A stretch of 64,000 nt of DNA from Ectocarpus siliculosus. Taxonomy: Eukaryota; Sar; Phaeophyceae; Ectocarpales; Ectocarpaceae. The stretch is taken from assembly GCA_000310025.1 (NCBI GenBank), contig FN649751.1, positions 2,035,978 to 2,099,977 on the forward strand, given 5' to 3'. Below are positions 49,645 to 61,040 of the stretch, one piece after another (position 1 is the stretch's first letter; each line of letters starts with the position of its first letter). The translations under genes were made by a program, and so were the position numbers. Below the pieces are notes generated by a model. It searched no databases. It was given only the letters and a program-made list of their open reading frames with translations, and was not told the DNA's origin.

Positions 49645-52600
49645 ATGAATGAAGGGACCGGGAGAGTGTCCCAAGGATACTGGGGGTGAGTCATGCATAC
49701 TGTAGCTCATGGTATATGGCTTTCGAAACGTCCGTGGAAACCCTCTACACGGTGCTCAGCGGTCCTATCTCTTTTGGTAGTGATGTTTGTCTTCACGACC
49801 GAAACCGTCTGCACGCCTGTACAAACCTTCGCGTGCAACTCTTGATGGCCAACAAACGACATCTAGAACTTTGGTGTGATCACAGGATTAACTACCGGAC
49901 TGGATTTTGGTTGTCCGAAACCGCAGTACCACAGTTCACCTTGTCAGGGAAGCTCCTTCTTCCTTGGGATGAGCAGCACGCGGACTACTGACACTCCTTG
50001 CACCCCACGCTCACGTATTTCCTGACTTTTCCCACAATCTACAGGACCCACTTAACCTCCGAAGCCGCGGACGCCTCCGAGACAATCGCGGCCCCCCGTA
50101 CCGCTTCTGGTGGGAGGAGGCGGGGAACAGTTCTGGAGAACGAACTGGCGAAAGAGGGGAGGTAAGATCGATATCTATCAGAGATGTGGGCGTGGTGATT
50201 TGCTCTTCGGCATGCTGCATGCATTCAAAGTGGCTTCCACTGTAGATCTCGAGCTGTCCCACCGTCCCCCCCAGCTACCAGCTACAACGTCCCTGGGAAC
50301 TTCTCGACTGCTTCTGTGGTTTGGTACTGAATTGAAAGATTTATGTCTTGTTTGACAATGAATGCACAGAGAGAAACCTCGCCCTGGTGGCAGCAGCAGC
50401 GGAGGTGTAATATTTTTGAGTTAACACCTGTATCGTTGGGTCGGGTTGATGTTTGTCGGAAAAAAAATTGCTTACAATATACGATTTTGGATTTTATCGA
50501 GAAATTGGCGTGAAATTTCGCTTCGTAGCGGGCTGCCTCTGGTCGTTGTCAAGGTGTTGATTCAATTTTCATGAATGGACTCTTGACACGACGATGGACG
50601 AACTTGGTCGCACACATACTCACCATTTCTGTTCCGAGAAACAAGTGTACTTACCTCAGAAGAAGTACGTTGGTTTAGTGTGCGTGAAGAATGGAAAATT
50701 GCAACGCGTATTGATTCGGTCGATATGTATTTTTACAGACAAGGGCTTGATTTAGCCTATGGGTGATCGCAGCGTCCGTCATTTTTGCATGTCAAACTGC
50801 AGAAAATGGGCTAGAATCTAGAAACGAGGGTGTCCGAGGTGTTCCCTCTTCCGCTGCTCTTATGCCGTTCCTCGCTGTCTTGAATCTGACCTCCCTCTCC
50901 CTCTCTGTCTCTCTCTGTCTCTCTTTGCTTGTGCCCCAAGAGGAGGAAAGCCGGGGGGACGGCGGCGGCGGTGGCTTCGGTCGAGCAAATGGAGGCAGCC
51001 GAGGCGCTCATGCGGGCACATAGCGAGGGCAAGGTGTTTGAAGGTGTTTTGAGGCATGGCGTACAATGAACAAAGGATCTCGGTATCGTTAAGTTCCAAA
51101 CGTGAGCGTGTAGTGTACCTCTATTGGTTGTGGATGGCCATTTATGCCTCACGCGTTACAATAGCACCTTTAGTGAGCGTTTAGGGGGCTCCCGATGCGG
51201 TGGTCCGGGGACGTTAGCGGAAGAAGCCTTGTGATGACGGCGTATCACTGTCCCCTCGCCGTTTGGCTTATTTGACGATGCCCTACGGGACCTCTCCCCC
51301 CCGCCCCTCCCTCGTGTGCGCCGTGCACCCGCCGAACCAGGCTGCTTTTCGACCGCCAGCCTGTCCAGCTCGCCGTGCCCGCCCAGCCTGCCCGTGCACT
51401 TGCCTGCACCGGTAGGGTTTCTGTTGTCAGCAGATGGTATCCACTAAATGTTATAGCTCAAGCGGTCGATTTGGAATACGCACAAGGATTTTGTCGTGGG
51501 CTGTATCGTATGTGTGTATATACATGTAGCGTGGTGTTGTGAGAAATTAGTACAAGGGCTGGCAGTAACCGAGAGCCCAAACTGCTTTGAGAGCTTGCGT
51601 CGTAGACTTGAACCAGCACACATGCATACGGCCGAAATATTCCTATTCCACGTGTCTGATGTCTTGAGCTCCGTACCATGCCCTCCCTCACAATCAGATG
51701 GTACCGGTGTGGCAAGTGCTGGACGCGGCTGACGTGTCCCAGAAGCTTGGAAGGGACGACGACTGCGTCCATTATTTTACGACGAGCAGCCCCGTTCGGA
51801 AGGGGGCGTCTTCGCAGGTGCGAGGAAGAGAAGAGAATAGAGAGAGAGGGTACTGTAGGAGGGACACGTTTTTGACCGCCTGGCTGGGTGTTTGGCAGTT
51901 TGTCGCGGGTCCTGTCTTTCGAAGGCGGGGGTGGTATGCACACGTGTGTGCGTGTGTTTGTTCGAAATGCTTGCTACAAGTACGATGGATTTCCTTTCAT
52001 TGCCTAGCAACAACACGCGCAGCTGCTACGGTAGTTTTTTTTCGTTTGATGTTTGGCTTTTCCGCCATTGGTTGGCCTACTCTCAGTCTGCTTCAAATTT
52101 ACATTTTTTGCAGGAATATTCGTAAGGCATGACCGGTAGGTTTCACCGTCTAGGTCAACCGCGCTTGTCATGGGCAGATATGTTGGCGGGTCGTTCCAAC
52201 TAACCCGTTTTCGTTTCCTATACGTTACGGGTCACGACCTGACCCTCGGACCAGGTTTCGACCCGTGGACAAAGGCATGCTACTTCCCAGTTCACTTTCA
52301 CGATACTTGGAACGTAGCATGATTTTCTTGAGCTACGCTACGCTAGACTAAACTACACTACACCCGTGTCTCACTCGTGCCGTCCGTATTTTTGTGGAAC
52401 CGTCGATAATCACAGGGGGGGGTTGGCGTGTTCGCCACCCAGCCTTTCGAAGAGCAAGAGGTCGTCATGGCCTTCCGGAGGCATTGCTCCCCGGTCTCGA
52501 AGCGGTTGGCGGCGCGCCTCCTATTGGGCCTGAACGTGAGAGCGAGGGAGGGGAAATGGGCATAGTTGCAGTAGTTTTCCTCACAAGCGCATGAAGTCTG

Positions 52601-54110
52601 CATGTATATGTAGCACCATGAGATGGAAAGTGGCACAGCGTGTTTTGCGTACCCGGGCGCTTCGTTTTGTGAGCTTCGCGATCATCGGCCCACCTGTAGT
52701 CTGCCTTGGACTTGTGCACGTCCATGGCCTTGGCACCATTTTTTTGGAACAATGTGCGTGTTACAGGAACACCCTCTGCTTCGACGGCATTCCCGTGGTT
52801 TTGAAAAGGTTTTCGTTGAAGAGGAGCAACCGTGGTACCCCCCGTATGTATTAACGTACTCTCAGTTCAAGCTTGGTTCAGGTAGGGTTCCCTTCCCTTT
52901 TGCTTCGCTTATTTTGGTGAAGCACAGACTACGTCGCAGCAGCAGCAGCAGCAGCAGCAGCGACCACCCAACGTACAATGTGTTGGTGGATGGTAGGCCG
53001 GTATGATCGTGTGCCGTCAAATCGGTTCGGTTGGGGTACGTACGCCATATCGTCAGCGAGCCCCCCACCCCCTCTCCGCTCCCGCAAACGCCACCCTTTC
53101 CCTTTCCTGAACTCCCCCGGTGTCGTCGCTGCGGCAGGGATATGTCGTCCACGATGGAGGAGACCCCATCTACCTCGACATTTCCACGTTCGGCTTCCCT
53201 GCCCGTGTGATGAACAACTCGGACAAGCCCCACGTTTTCGTATGCACGGTGAGCAGCGTAGATTGTTTCCAACGGTTGATTAAATAGGTGTGATGGGTGA
53301 TGCATTGTTGAGTGCGCTGAGAGCACTATTTGTGTAAACGCGATTGATGTGTATTTTGCTCAGTTCGTGTATCTCTGAGTACAGGCGGGCGGTAAGAAAG
53401 ACTGGACGTTTATTTTTTCCTGTTGTGGAGAGAGAAGGGGGGTACCTTTCATCGCCTGCCGAGTACCCCTGCATGCCAGCTTTATCTCTCTTCTACTTTT
53501 TGTTGGAGTCGAACGTTGGTCGGGTTTTCTGCCGTGCCTGAATCCTCTGCTGTACATACGCATATATCTCGCACCAATTTCGCGGAAGCTCGCACCGTGC
53601 AAAGACATGTTTTGCCTGGCTAGGCAGTGCTCCTTCTTCTCCATAGACATGTGCACAGCAGTCTATCTACGCCGTGATTCCACGGGTCAGCCCGCAAGCA
53701 CGGTCGATGTCGATGTCTCCCACCAAGATTGTCACACGCACGGCGCTCTTCTCGGGAAGAGTGAATATGTGGTACCAGTAGGATGCAAGAAACTAACAAA
53801 ATCACAGGATCCCTTTGTCCGGCAGAGGGACTTAACAGGAAAAACCTTGCCATGGATGAGTCGGTCACAGTCACAGCAGTCGGTCCTTATTTTTTAGGTC
53901 AACATGGCGCAGCTTGTTGACACGTCCCTCCCCCTCCGGCTTGTACATGTACCCTACCCTACCCGAACGTTTTCCTTGTCACCCCTTATTTCACGCAGGT
54001 CACCGCGGGTTTCTCTTTAGAGAAGTACGTTTTCGTCTTCCCTCTGAAGAGCATATTCGGTGGGAGAGGAACTCTTCTACCAGCCCGTGAAGGGTGGCAT
54101 GAGCCTGTGA
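49645..54110 (+). CDS. Small SET-domain protein with degenerate NHSC motif
   Basis: Exons: 49645-49685, 50045-50161, 50943-51033, 51698-51817, 52416-52535, 52767-52843, 52961-53000, 53138-53248, then probably 53898-about 53950 and about 54050-54110. Phases close through the eighth exon. About 260 residues. SET domains transfer methyl groups from S-adenosylmethionine to lysines. Seen here: GVGVFATQPFEEQEVV (start of SET), YNVLVDGRP then YVVHDGGDPIYLDIS, FGFPARVMNNSDKPHVFV at the NHSC position, and VGEELFYQPVKGG before a TGA. The usual NHSC is NNSD, so the cofactor/substrate pocket is altered. No pre-SET or post-SET cysteines are visible. The ATG has context CACACC, and the first 13 codons join in phase. 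The last junction does not close in phase as drawn: a missed exon, poor donor or sequence error. The frame may also extend upstream of 49645. Confidence 0.72.
51232..52190 (+). repeat. Dispersed repeat, copy 2, around SET exon 4
   Basis: The outer parts match 40400-40850. The middle contains the exon 51698-51817, which copy 1 lacks. It may be a segmental copy of SET-gene intron sequence, or a transposon carrying both. Confidence 0.65.
52937..52960 (+). repeat. CAG repeat acting as a series of 3' splice sites
   Basis: Eight CAG triplets in a row end right at the start of SET exon 7. Each is a possible acceptor, and all keep the same phase, since every choice only adds or removes Ser codons. 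Confidence 0.75.
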
Positions 54111-56695
54111 CCGGGCTATAGGTGGTTGCTGAATGCCACGGAATGCAAATGCGGGGCGCTGGTCTGTGGCGGGCTCACGTGTGTAACTGCCAGGAATTAA
54201 TTCATGTAGAAGGAATGAATCCTGCGAATTTCGATCTCCGGATATATTCCTTCTCTAGATATAGTCTATTCCTCGAGGTTACGCTTGAGCCCGCAACAGA
54301 CCGGCGCCCCACAGGCGCATATTCTGGCACAGCGCGGGTAAGCTCTGAGAGTTCGGATGGAACTACTGTGTCCTTTTGGAGGTTGACGTTGGGAGGGAGG
54401 GAGTGGCTGATGTAACTAACGTGCATGTTTGTGTTGTGGTATGGTGAGGTTTTGAGAGAAAGGGAGTGAGCCAGCGGCCAAAAGCACGAAATTCCGACTA
54501 CCCCCACAGCACCTCTCTATTTCCGCGGGCGGGTGCACTGCCTTTCAGTGACGCAAGCTTCGTTGGTGTTTGTTGCTACAGCCGAGTCTGCACATGCAGT
54601 GGAGGCTGCATGTTTTAGTTTTTAGTGGTGATAGTGCTTACGTGTAGCTGTTGCTTCTTAATTTACGTTCGATTTTTAATTGAGGCGATGGTACTGGCGA
54701 GAACGGGCGGGACTAGGCGCAAGTAGATAGCCGGAGGGTGGAGTAAATGGCGTTTCAAAGCTTGTGTGCCTATATTTTCTGAGAAAGAGCTTGCTTTCGG
54801 CACCGGTGTCGCTGCGTTTGAAAACCCCCACAGAGAAAGCCGAGGTCTTGGTCGCGCTAAGGCACCGCCGCGATCTCGTTCGCGTAGCTTTCGTCAGCTC
54901 GGGGAAATCGCTACCGGACTCAAAAACTCAAAATCATGATGGGTTATTTTTTGGGGGGCAGCATCCGCTCCTTCGAAGGATCGGAATTTGACCACGCCCT
55001 TCGGGACAAATGAAGGGCACGATGAATTCCTTCGGACGCATGTCGTCCAACGTATTTCCTCTCCTCGTACAGAGTATGCATGTGTATCTTCATCCAGTTC
55101 TTTGGGACCAATTTCGTCGTGGAAGAAAAGGCGAGGACTGCAAGTAGAGTGGAACCAATCCAAGCACGTGAATAGGTGATGAAAAGAGGGTGGACCGGTG
55201 CTGAAAGAAAGAACGAAAGAAAAAAGAAAAGTTGATTGGCCCAAAGGTATGTACGGTTATCGATCACGCGCCCTTTGAAACCGCTTGGGACTTTGAATCC
55301 GAGCATCGTTGACGTCGAGCATCGTCTACACCCTGACCGCCCCACATGTTCTCTCCAACAGACATGTGCAGCACACGTTCCGCAATAGAAAAGTCACTTC
55401 TGTGACTCGCATGGCGTCGAAGAGTCGCATAGTCCTGAATTTTTACTCCCGGCCAGCCCTAGAGCCCCAAAACCAAATACCGTGTACTTGTTGTTTGCTT
55501 GAACACGCGATGAAAGGCCGTGCGATCCCCCCGCCCCCCCCCGAGCCAAACAAGCCACGGACACATGAACAGCCAACATCAGCACCAGCACCAGGTGTGC
55601 CACAATGCCACAAAAGACTATTATCTATCGCAGCGACAGCGGAAGGACAAGTGCTTGATCATTACTGGCGGCGCAAGCTCTTCTCTAGGGCACACACTGT
55701 TGCAAAAGAAATAAAACTCACAACGTGCAACAAAATTAGACAGCCCCTTTCGGTGTTCAAAACTCCCGAAATGGGTATAAAACGCTCGACTGCGAGCTGC
55801 TACTCCTACAAAATGAAAGTGCCCTGATAACGGCATAGCCAGACACCCAAGGCGAACCTTCTAGCCTCCAGTCAACCATTCGGCTTCGGAGCAAGAGTAC
55901 CGTTCTCATCGTTGGGCTGGTAGGCAGGTCAGCCCATGACCTGCACAAGCAGATATCGTTTTTTTCACTCTCATCGACTTGAAGAATCGCTACGCGGGGA
56001 GCACATCTCATCTCCCCCGCCCCTCCCCCTCCCCTCTCCATCTCTGCCCCTACCTCTCCCGCCTACACACAGCCTCTTCGCGAGAGAAAGAAGGACATAG
56101 AGTCCTCGGCGCCCCCCTCTGCCCAGGCACCAACCCCTCCCTCCCTCCGACTTGCAGTAGACATGTCCGTGCTCTGTGTGAATTACTCGATCAGCACATC
56201 ACTGCGGTCGTGGCGCCTCGCCGCTTCATCCATGCCCCCCCGTGGACCACGTACGGCAGTGGCGACAGCACCAAAGCTCTCGCGCCGTTCCTGAAGAACG
56301 TCCGCCGTCCGGCTGGAAACTTTTTACGAAATAAGAGAAAGAGCAATGTTCGCTATGGTTGTCGGTTACTGCTGTGTGGCAGAGGCAGCCACCCACACAA
56401 GCATGCTGACGAGGAACGGTATGGAACACTCTTTATTTATTTATTTATTAATTTCCAAAGTAGCAAACGAAGCAGGCGAGGCTGCTGTCTACATACGGTC
56501 AAAGAGAAGTAGGTCCTTCACACGTGTCGTTTTCGGCCCACGTAGCAGCAGTGGTGACCAGGAGCGCACCCAAACGCCAGCTCGCAGGGTACGTTATAAG
56601 TTCTCTACCGTTCGAAAAGCGCCGCAAAAAATGATAACATTCCCCAATAAAGCAACAGCAGTGGCGGGCTATAACCCCTTGGACCCCTTGCTTAC
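54111..56695. other. Intergenic region downstream of the SET gene
   Basis: Two genes point into this region. I see no supported gene. The last exon of the unidentified minus-strand gene may be near 56520-56606, where a frame ending GRKRHV-stop follows acceptor ctgcgag. Short pyrimidine-rich and poly-C stretches are present, and no RNA gene is recognised. Confidence 0.35.
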
Positions 56696-58527
56696 CCATG
56701 CCGCGTGGAAGGCGGAGCCACCACAAGCAAGCGCATCGCCCTTCATCACGAGCTCGACGGTTACATATCTACACCATGCGGTGATGAAATCCGCAAATGA
56801 CACCACACTGAAAAGCAACAGAGCCTGCCCCCTCTACAAGGGTGCCGTCTCTATATGACCACAGCACGTGCAGGTAGGTACTTGCAGGTGCCTCAGATAG
56901 CGTGCTCACCGAGAGCCGAAGGCAGGGCCACGGCGAGCGTGAAGCCCCCGACCACAAGCTCGGGGTGTTGTTTCTTCATCTCCGAGCATTTTGTCAGCGC
57001 TGACAGACCGACAGCAGTGTACATGCATAAAAACAACGAAGAGGCGTGACACAGCCACCGATAAAAAATCGATTAACCTCCAGTCACAATCGACGCCGAC
57101 AACAGGCAAAAGGCGATGATGATGATGACGAGGAGAGGGCGAAAGCAAACAGTCAGCGAATGACGCCTGTTCATCACTCGTGAGCAAGCTCCACGCTGCG
57201 TAGCCGCATTTCACAAAAAGCGAGTGAAAATCAGCAGGCGACCCTGGATCTCAATTTGGGTACCGTACCGGAGATACAAAGACATGTAGATATCCAAGGG
57301 AGACGTAGATATCCAAAACTCAAAGGTCATTATGTAGCTGTTGCCCTTTGAGAAATGGGCTCCAAACATCCCACCAGCACACTACCAACACCTATGCCAT
57401 TTTACCACAAGCAACGGCACCACTACCACAACAACAACAACAACAACAACAACGACACGCGTGTGCCTCTCTCTCTCTCTCTGCTCTCACCCTCTGACTT
57501 GTCAAACTCCTACAGTAGAAACGCGCCTTCCTCTCCTTGGACATCTTCTGCATGCTCTCCCTCATCTCCGTCTGCCTGAAGGTGGCCCTCTCTCGTGCCT
57601 TCGCTGCGGCATCTTCTAGGTCCAAGCGTGCCGTCTTGAAAACTTTTCTCAATGGAGTTCCTGTTCATTGGGGTTTTGAGTTAGCTTTGGTCAAGTTCGA
57701 ACCTTGGGCGAGGCAGAAAGTAATAATCAAATAAGACAGAGCGATGCCGGCGAAGAGTAACACACTTGACCAGCAACAAAAAATACCTCTTTCGCCAATA
57801 ATTTAGGGAAAAACGCCCTGGTCGAGGCACGGACACCCGGCACCCGTCTCATATGAAACAGTATTTAGGACGTTCATGAGTACCACCCAATGCATGAGCG
57901 GTCGCGTTGGTTTGATGTAGTACAGTACAGCCCCGCCCCGGGCGGATGGCTCCCTCCCTCGAGGTGCACCCCAGTACAATTACTTCATTTTCCGTCCACA
58001 CTATCATGGGCCCCTCCCTTCCCTTTTGCCACCAACGACGTGCACACGGGCCCAGTCAATGTTATCCGCACATGTTGGAAGCAACCTTTGCTGTAACTGC
58101 TTGGGAGCAAGGGTCGGTTCCAAATGGGGGTTGCACGCAACACGGTCGTCAGCCCTACCACTCCACTCGACGCGATCCCTGGAGAAAGCGGAAGCATACT
58201 CCAAATACAGTGAACGGACTATGCCATGAACCTCACAACCACAAGCCAAAGACTAAGACTAAGACTACAATCACCCCCGGAAACACGAGAAACGAGGGAG
58301 GACAAGCACTCCCCAGTTTGCCTGCCCTTCTCATGCCCAGCGGCCATCCGAGTTCACACCAAGGCCGCTCTTTCTCTCAAGCGTGGACACGAACGCCCAC
58401 CCCAGCCCATGCTGTTGTGACTGCCGCAACTTCTGATCTCACCTTGTATGCCACCAACAGCGCGTTCGCATCCCTCAGGCTCGTCTTGCTCGCGAACTGC
58501 AGAACACCTTCACCGACCGCCAACTCT
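56696..58527 (-). CDS. Unidentified multi-exon gene: helical region plus hydrophobic segment
   Basis: I do not recognise the family. Minus-strand exons that look real: 58527-58443 (ELAVGEGVLQFASKTSLRD, donor gtgaga), 57634-57491 (LEDAAAKARERATFRQTEMR, then SMQKMSKERKARFY, a strongly helical charged stretch, donor gtgaga) and 56979-56910 (MKKQHPELVVGGFTLAVALP, a probable membrane segment, donor gtgagc). Phases join across these three. A fourth exon, 56807-56696 (VVSFADFITAWCRYVTVELV, donor gtaagc), has a good acceptor after a pyrimidine run, but its phase does not fit the third, so one boundary is wrong. The first exon starts with a split codon, so 5' exons lie to the right. The layout of a coiled segment followed by a hydrophobic one suggests an organelle or membrane protein, but nothing more. 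Confidence 0.45.
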
Positions 58528-59991
58528 CTGCGCAAAGCAAGTACCATCAGATGGGAACAATTTTCAATTTTCTCTCTCAGAAAGGTACGACAGTGAAATT
58601 CGACAGTTCCGACACGTTAAAAACAGAAAAAAACGAGAACACCACTTTGCCTTGCATTGCCGCAGGAATCATGCAAGGCGAGCTCGCACAACTCTTGCGA
58701 CCAGCATCATCATAGCGTGACGTTGCCTCTAGATGCGAGCGGTGTAGACGAGGCGAAATCATCCATGGGAGAATAGGCGTTGCTCGAGCGGATCGACGGC
58801 TGCGATGAGCAGCACCCCGGCACGGAAACATGCGCGGATTCTCAACGTTTGAAACACCTACCGAGGATGAGGATAAATATGCATACGATAGATCGGGTGG
58901 GTTCTCATTTGGGAACGGTAACCTTGATGCTTGCAGACGGTCTTGTAATGCCTTTTTTGAGGTAGACTACAGCAGTAGACATTGGGATGAAAGCTTTGTG
59001 TTCAAAGGGGGTGGGCATGAACTCTATCTGTTGTGATGTCTTCGCAGTACTAGCTGGCAAAAATAAAGTAAGAGGATATGATACACAGCTCACATGGCTG
59101 CGGCAAGGTCGCCCAAGCTCTCACGAGCGGGCCGGCACTGCTGACGGTCATCGACTCTATCTGCTACACTGCTGTAAAGTTGCTGCGCTGTGGTGAAATG
59201 CTTGCGAGAAAAGACCGATTGACTGCGTGACGACGTTGCAGGACAGCACTTGCTGATCTGTCAATGAAGAAACGTACGGTACCCGTTATGTACGCACACT
59301 ACAGCAGTACAGCAGCAGCCGTCACATCAACGGGGTGCTAAGCAGCGTACAGAGAGGCACACGATACACCCCACGAAGGCTAAGCGCTGCAACTCACTGC
59401 TGTTGCTGTACACCTGCTTGTAGCACCAACATGCTCACCTGGAAAACGAAACGGGGTGACCGCTGCTACCTCTGCCTCTCCTCCTAGTTTTACCGCCGCC
59501 AGTGCTCAGCAACGTGTGTTACACAGCCAGCCGCCGCCACCACACCCTTATCCCATGTCCGTTGCTTCGTGATCGGTCATGATGATGATGATGATGATGC
59601 CAAAACACAACCGGCGCTCTTTTGGTTGATGATGAGGTCGTTTGCTTCAAGCAGGAGGTTCACGTAGCCGCAGTAGTAGCCCAGCCCCAGGTGGTTTCAT
59701 GCGGGGCATTGCTTGGAATCTCACTACGTCGCGGCGTCTGTCCACGCGACATACATACGCCGGCAAGCACGTGTTGTGTGCTGTGCAGTGCTGCCGGCGC
59801 GCACGTTGATTTGGTTCTCAGTGTACTACGCACGCGCGCGCCGTCCACTTGGGATGACTTGGGATTAGTACGGGAGGAGTTGTAAAGACCGCGCCCAAGT
59901 GCCGCTTTAAAAACTCCCAATCAGCTTCATTCAAATGCGGTGATTTGAGCCAATCAGAGGCGCCGCTTTTAAAAAAATTGGCTCGCTCTTT

Positions 59992-60363
59992 TTCTTGAAG
60001 AGAGTCGGCAGGGGCAACGGACGTGATGACGGGAGTCTTCGACCTCCTGGGGATGGCCAAGGCTGATGGGGCAGGCATTTCAGGGCGAAAGCGTGGTGGC
60101 CTGGATGTAATCAGCCGCGAGGATCCACCCCCTGAGGCAGCGGCAAAGTGAGTGCCAGCTTCGCATTTATTTTGCTGATTCCATTCAGCGCTCCTTCGCG
60201 GCTGGTGTAACATGCTCGTCCTTCTCCTACAGCAAGTATGATGTACAACATGTACCACACATGTCTACCAGATGTACATCAGAACCATTGAGTCTGCTTA
60301 CATACTTATTATTATAGTCGAGAAGGCACGTCGCTGTTGCAACCCACCCTCGGCCTCGTATTA
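59992..60363 (+). repeat. Dispersed repeat, copy 2 (partner 38143-38477)
   Basis: Same blocks and order as copy 1. The short frame MTGVFDLLGMAKADG is open here to a TGA after about 40 codons. Copies differ by about one base in five to six by eye. Confidence 0.75.
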
Positions 60364-60469
60364 CGAGAGGGCTTCACGGGTGGCCAACACACCAGGTTGT
60401 AGGGGCACTTTTGCCAACCTCCATCTTCAATTATTTTGGCACGAGTTGCAACCTCCCCACCTTGGGTAA

Positions 60470-61040
60470 TCCTTGCAATGCAACGATGGCCAGGTTGTGC
60501 AAAGTATACCTTTCTTGGAGGTTGCGCGTTGTTTGCAAGCCGGATAGGGGGCAGGTTGCCGATGGTAGTGCAAGGTGTACCCTTTCTTGGTGGTTGGTGC
60601 GCTATTACAAGCCGGATAGGGGGCAGGTTGCCGACGGTAGTACAACGTGTACCCTTTCTTGGTGGTTGGTGCGCTGCTAACAAACCGGATTGGGGTCAAG
60701 CTGTCGATGGCGGCGCAAGGTGTACCATTTCTTGTGGTTGGTGCACTGCTTACAAGCTGTACAGCGGGCAGGCTGCCGATGGCAGCGCAAGGTGCACCCT
60801 TCCTTGGAGGTTGGCGCGCCATGCACAAGTCGGTTAGGGGGGAGGTTGCCTATGGTATGACAAGGTGTACCCTTTTTTGCAGGTTGGCGCGCTCCGCACA
60901 AGCCGGTCGGGGGGCAGGTTGCCGGTAATAGTGCAAGGTGTACCCACCCTCTCTTGCAGGTTGGCGCGTTGCGCACAAGCCGGTACGTGGGCAGGTTGCG
61001 TACTGCAGTGCGTACCCTCTCATCGAGGTTGCGCACGATG
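60470..61040. repeat. 72-bp minisatellite, about 8 units, open in frame on both strands
   Basis: Units carry TTGGTGGTTGG, GCGC, ACAAGCCGG, GGGCAGGTTGCCG and GCAAGGTGTACC in fixed order. Core units are 72 bases; outer ones vary by a few bases. Because 72 is a multiple of three, long frames persist on both strands (24-residue repeats such as APTTKKGYTLHYHRQPAPYP on the minus strand). No splice or start context supports expression. Confidence 0.85.

Noticed and set aside
48892-49710. 272-codon minus-strand frame
   Set aside because: It runs through a diverged repeat unit whose other copy does not keep the frame, and it is antisense to the SET-gene start.
60470-61040. Regularly spaced repeats resembling a CRISPR array
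   Set aside because: The units are contiguous 72-bp repeats without unique spacers, in a eukaryotic genome; it is a minisatellite.
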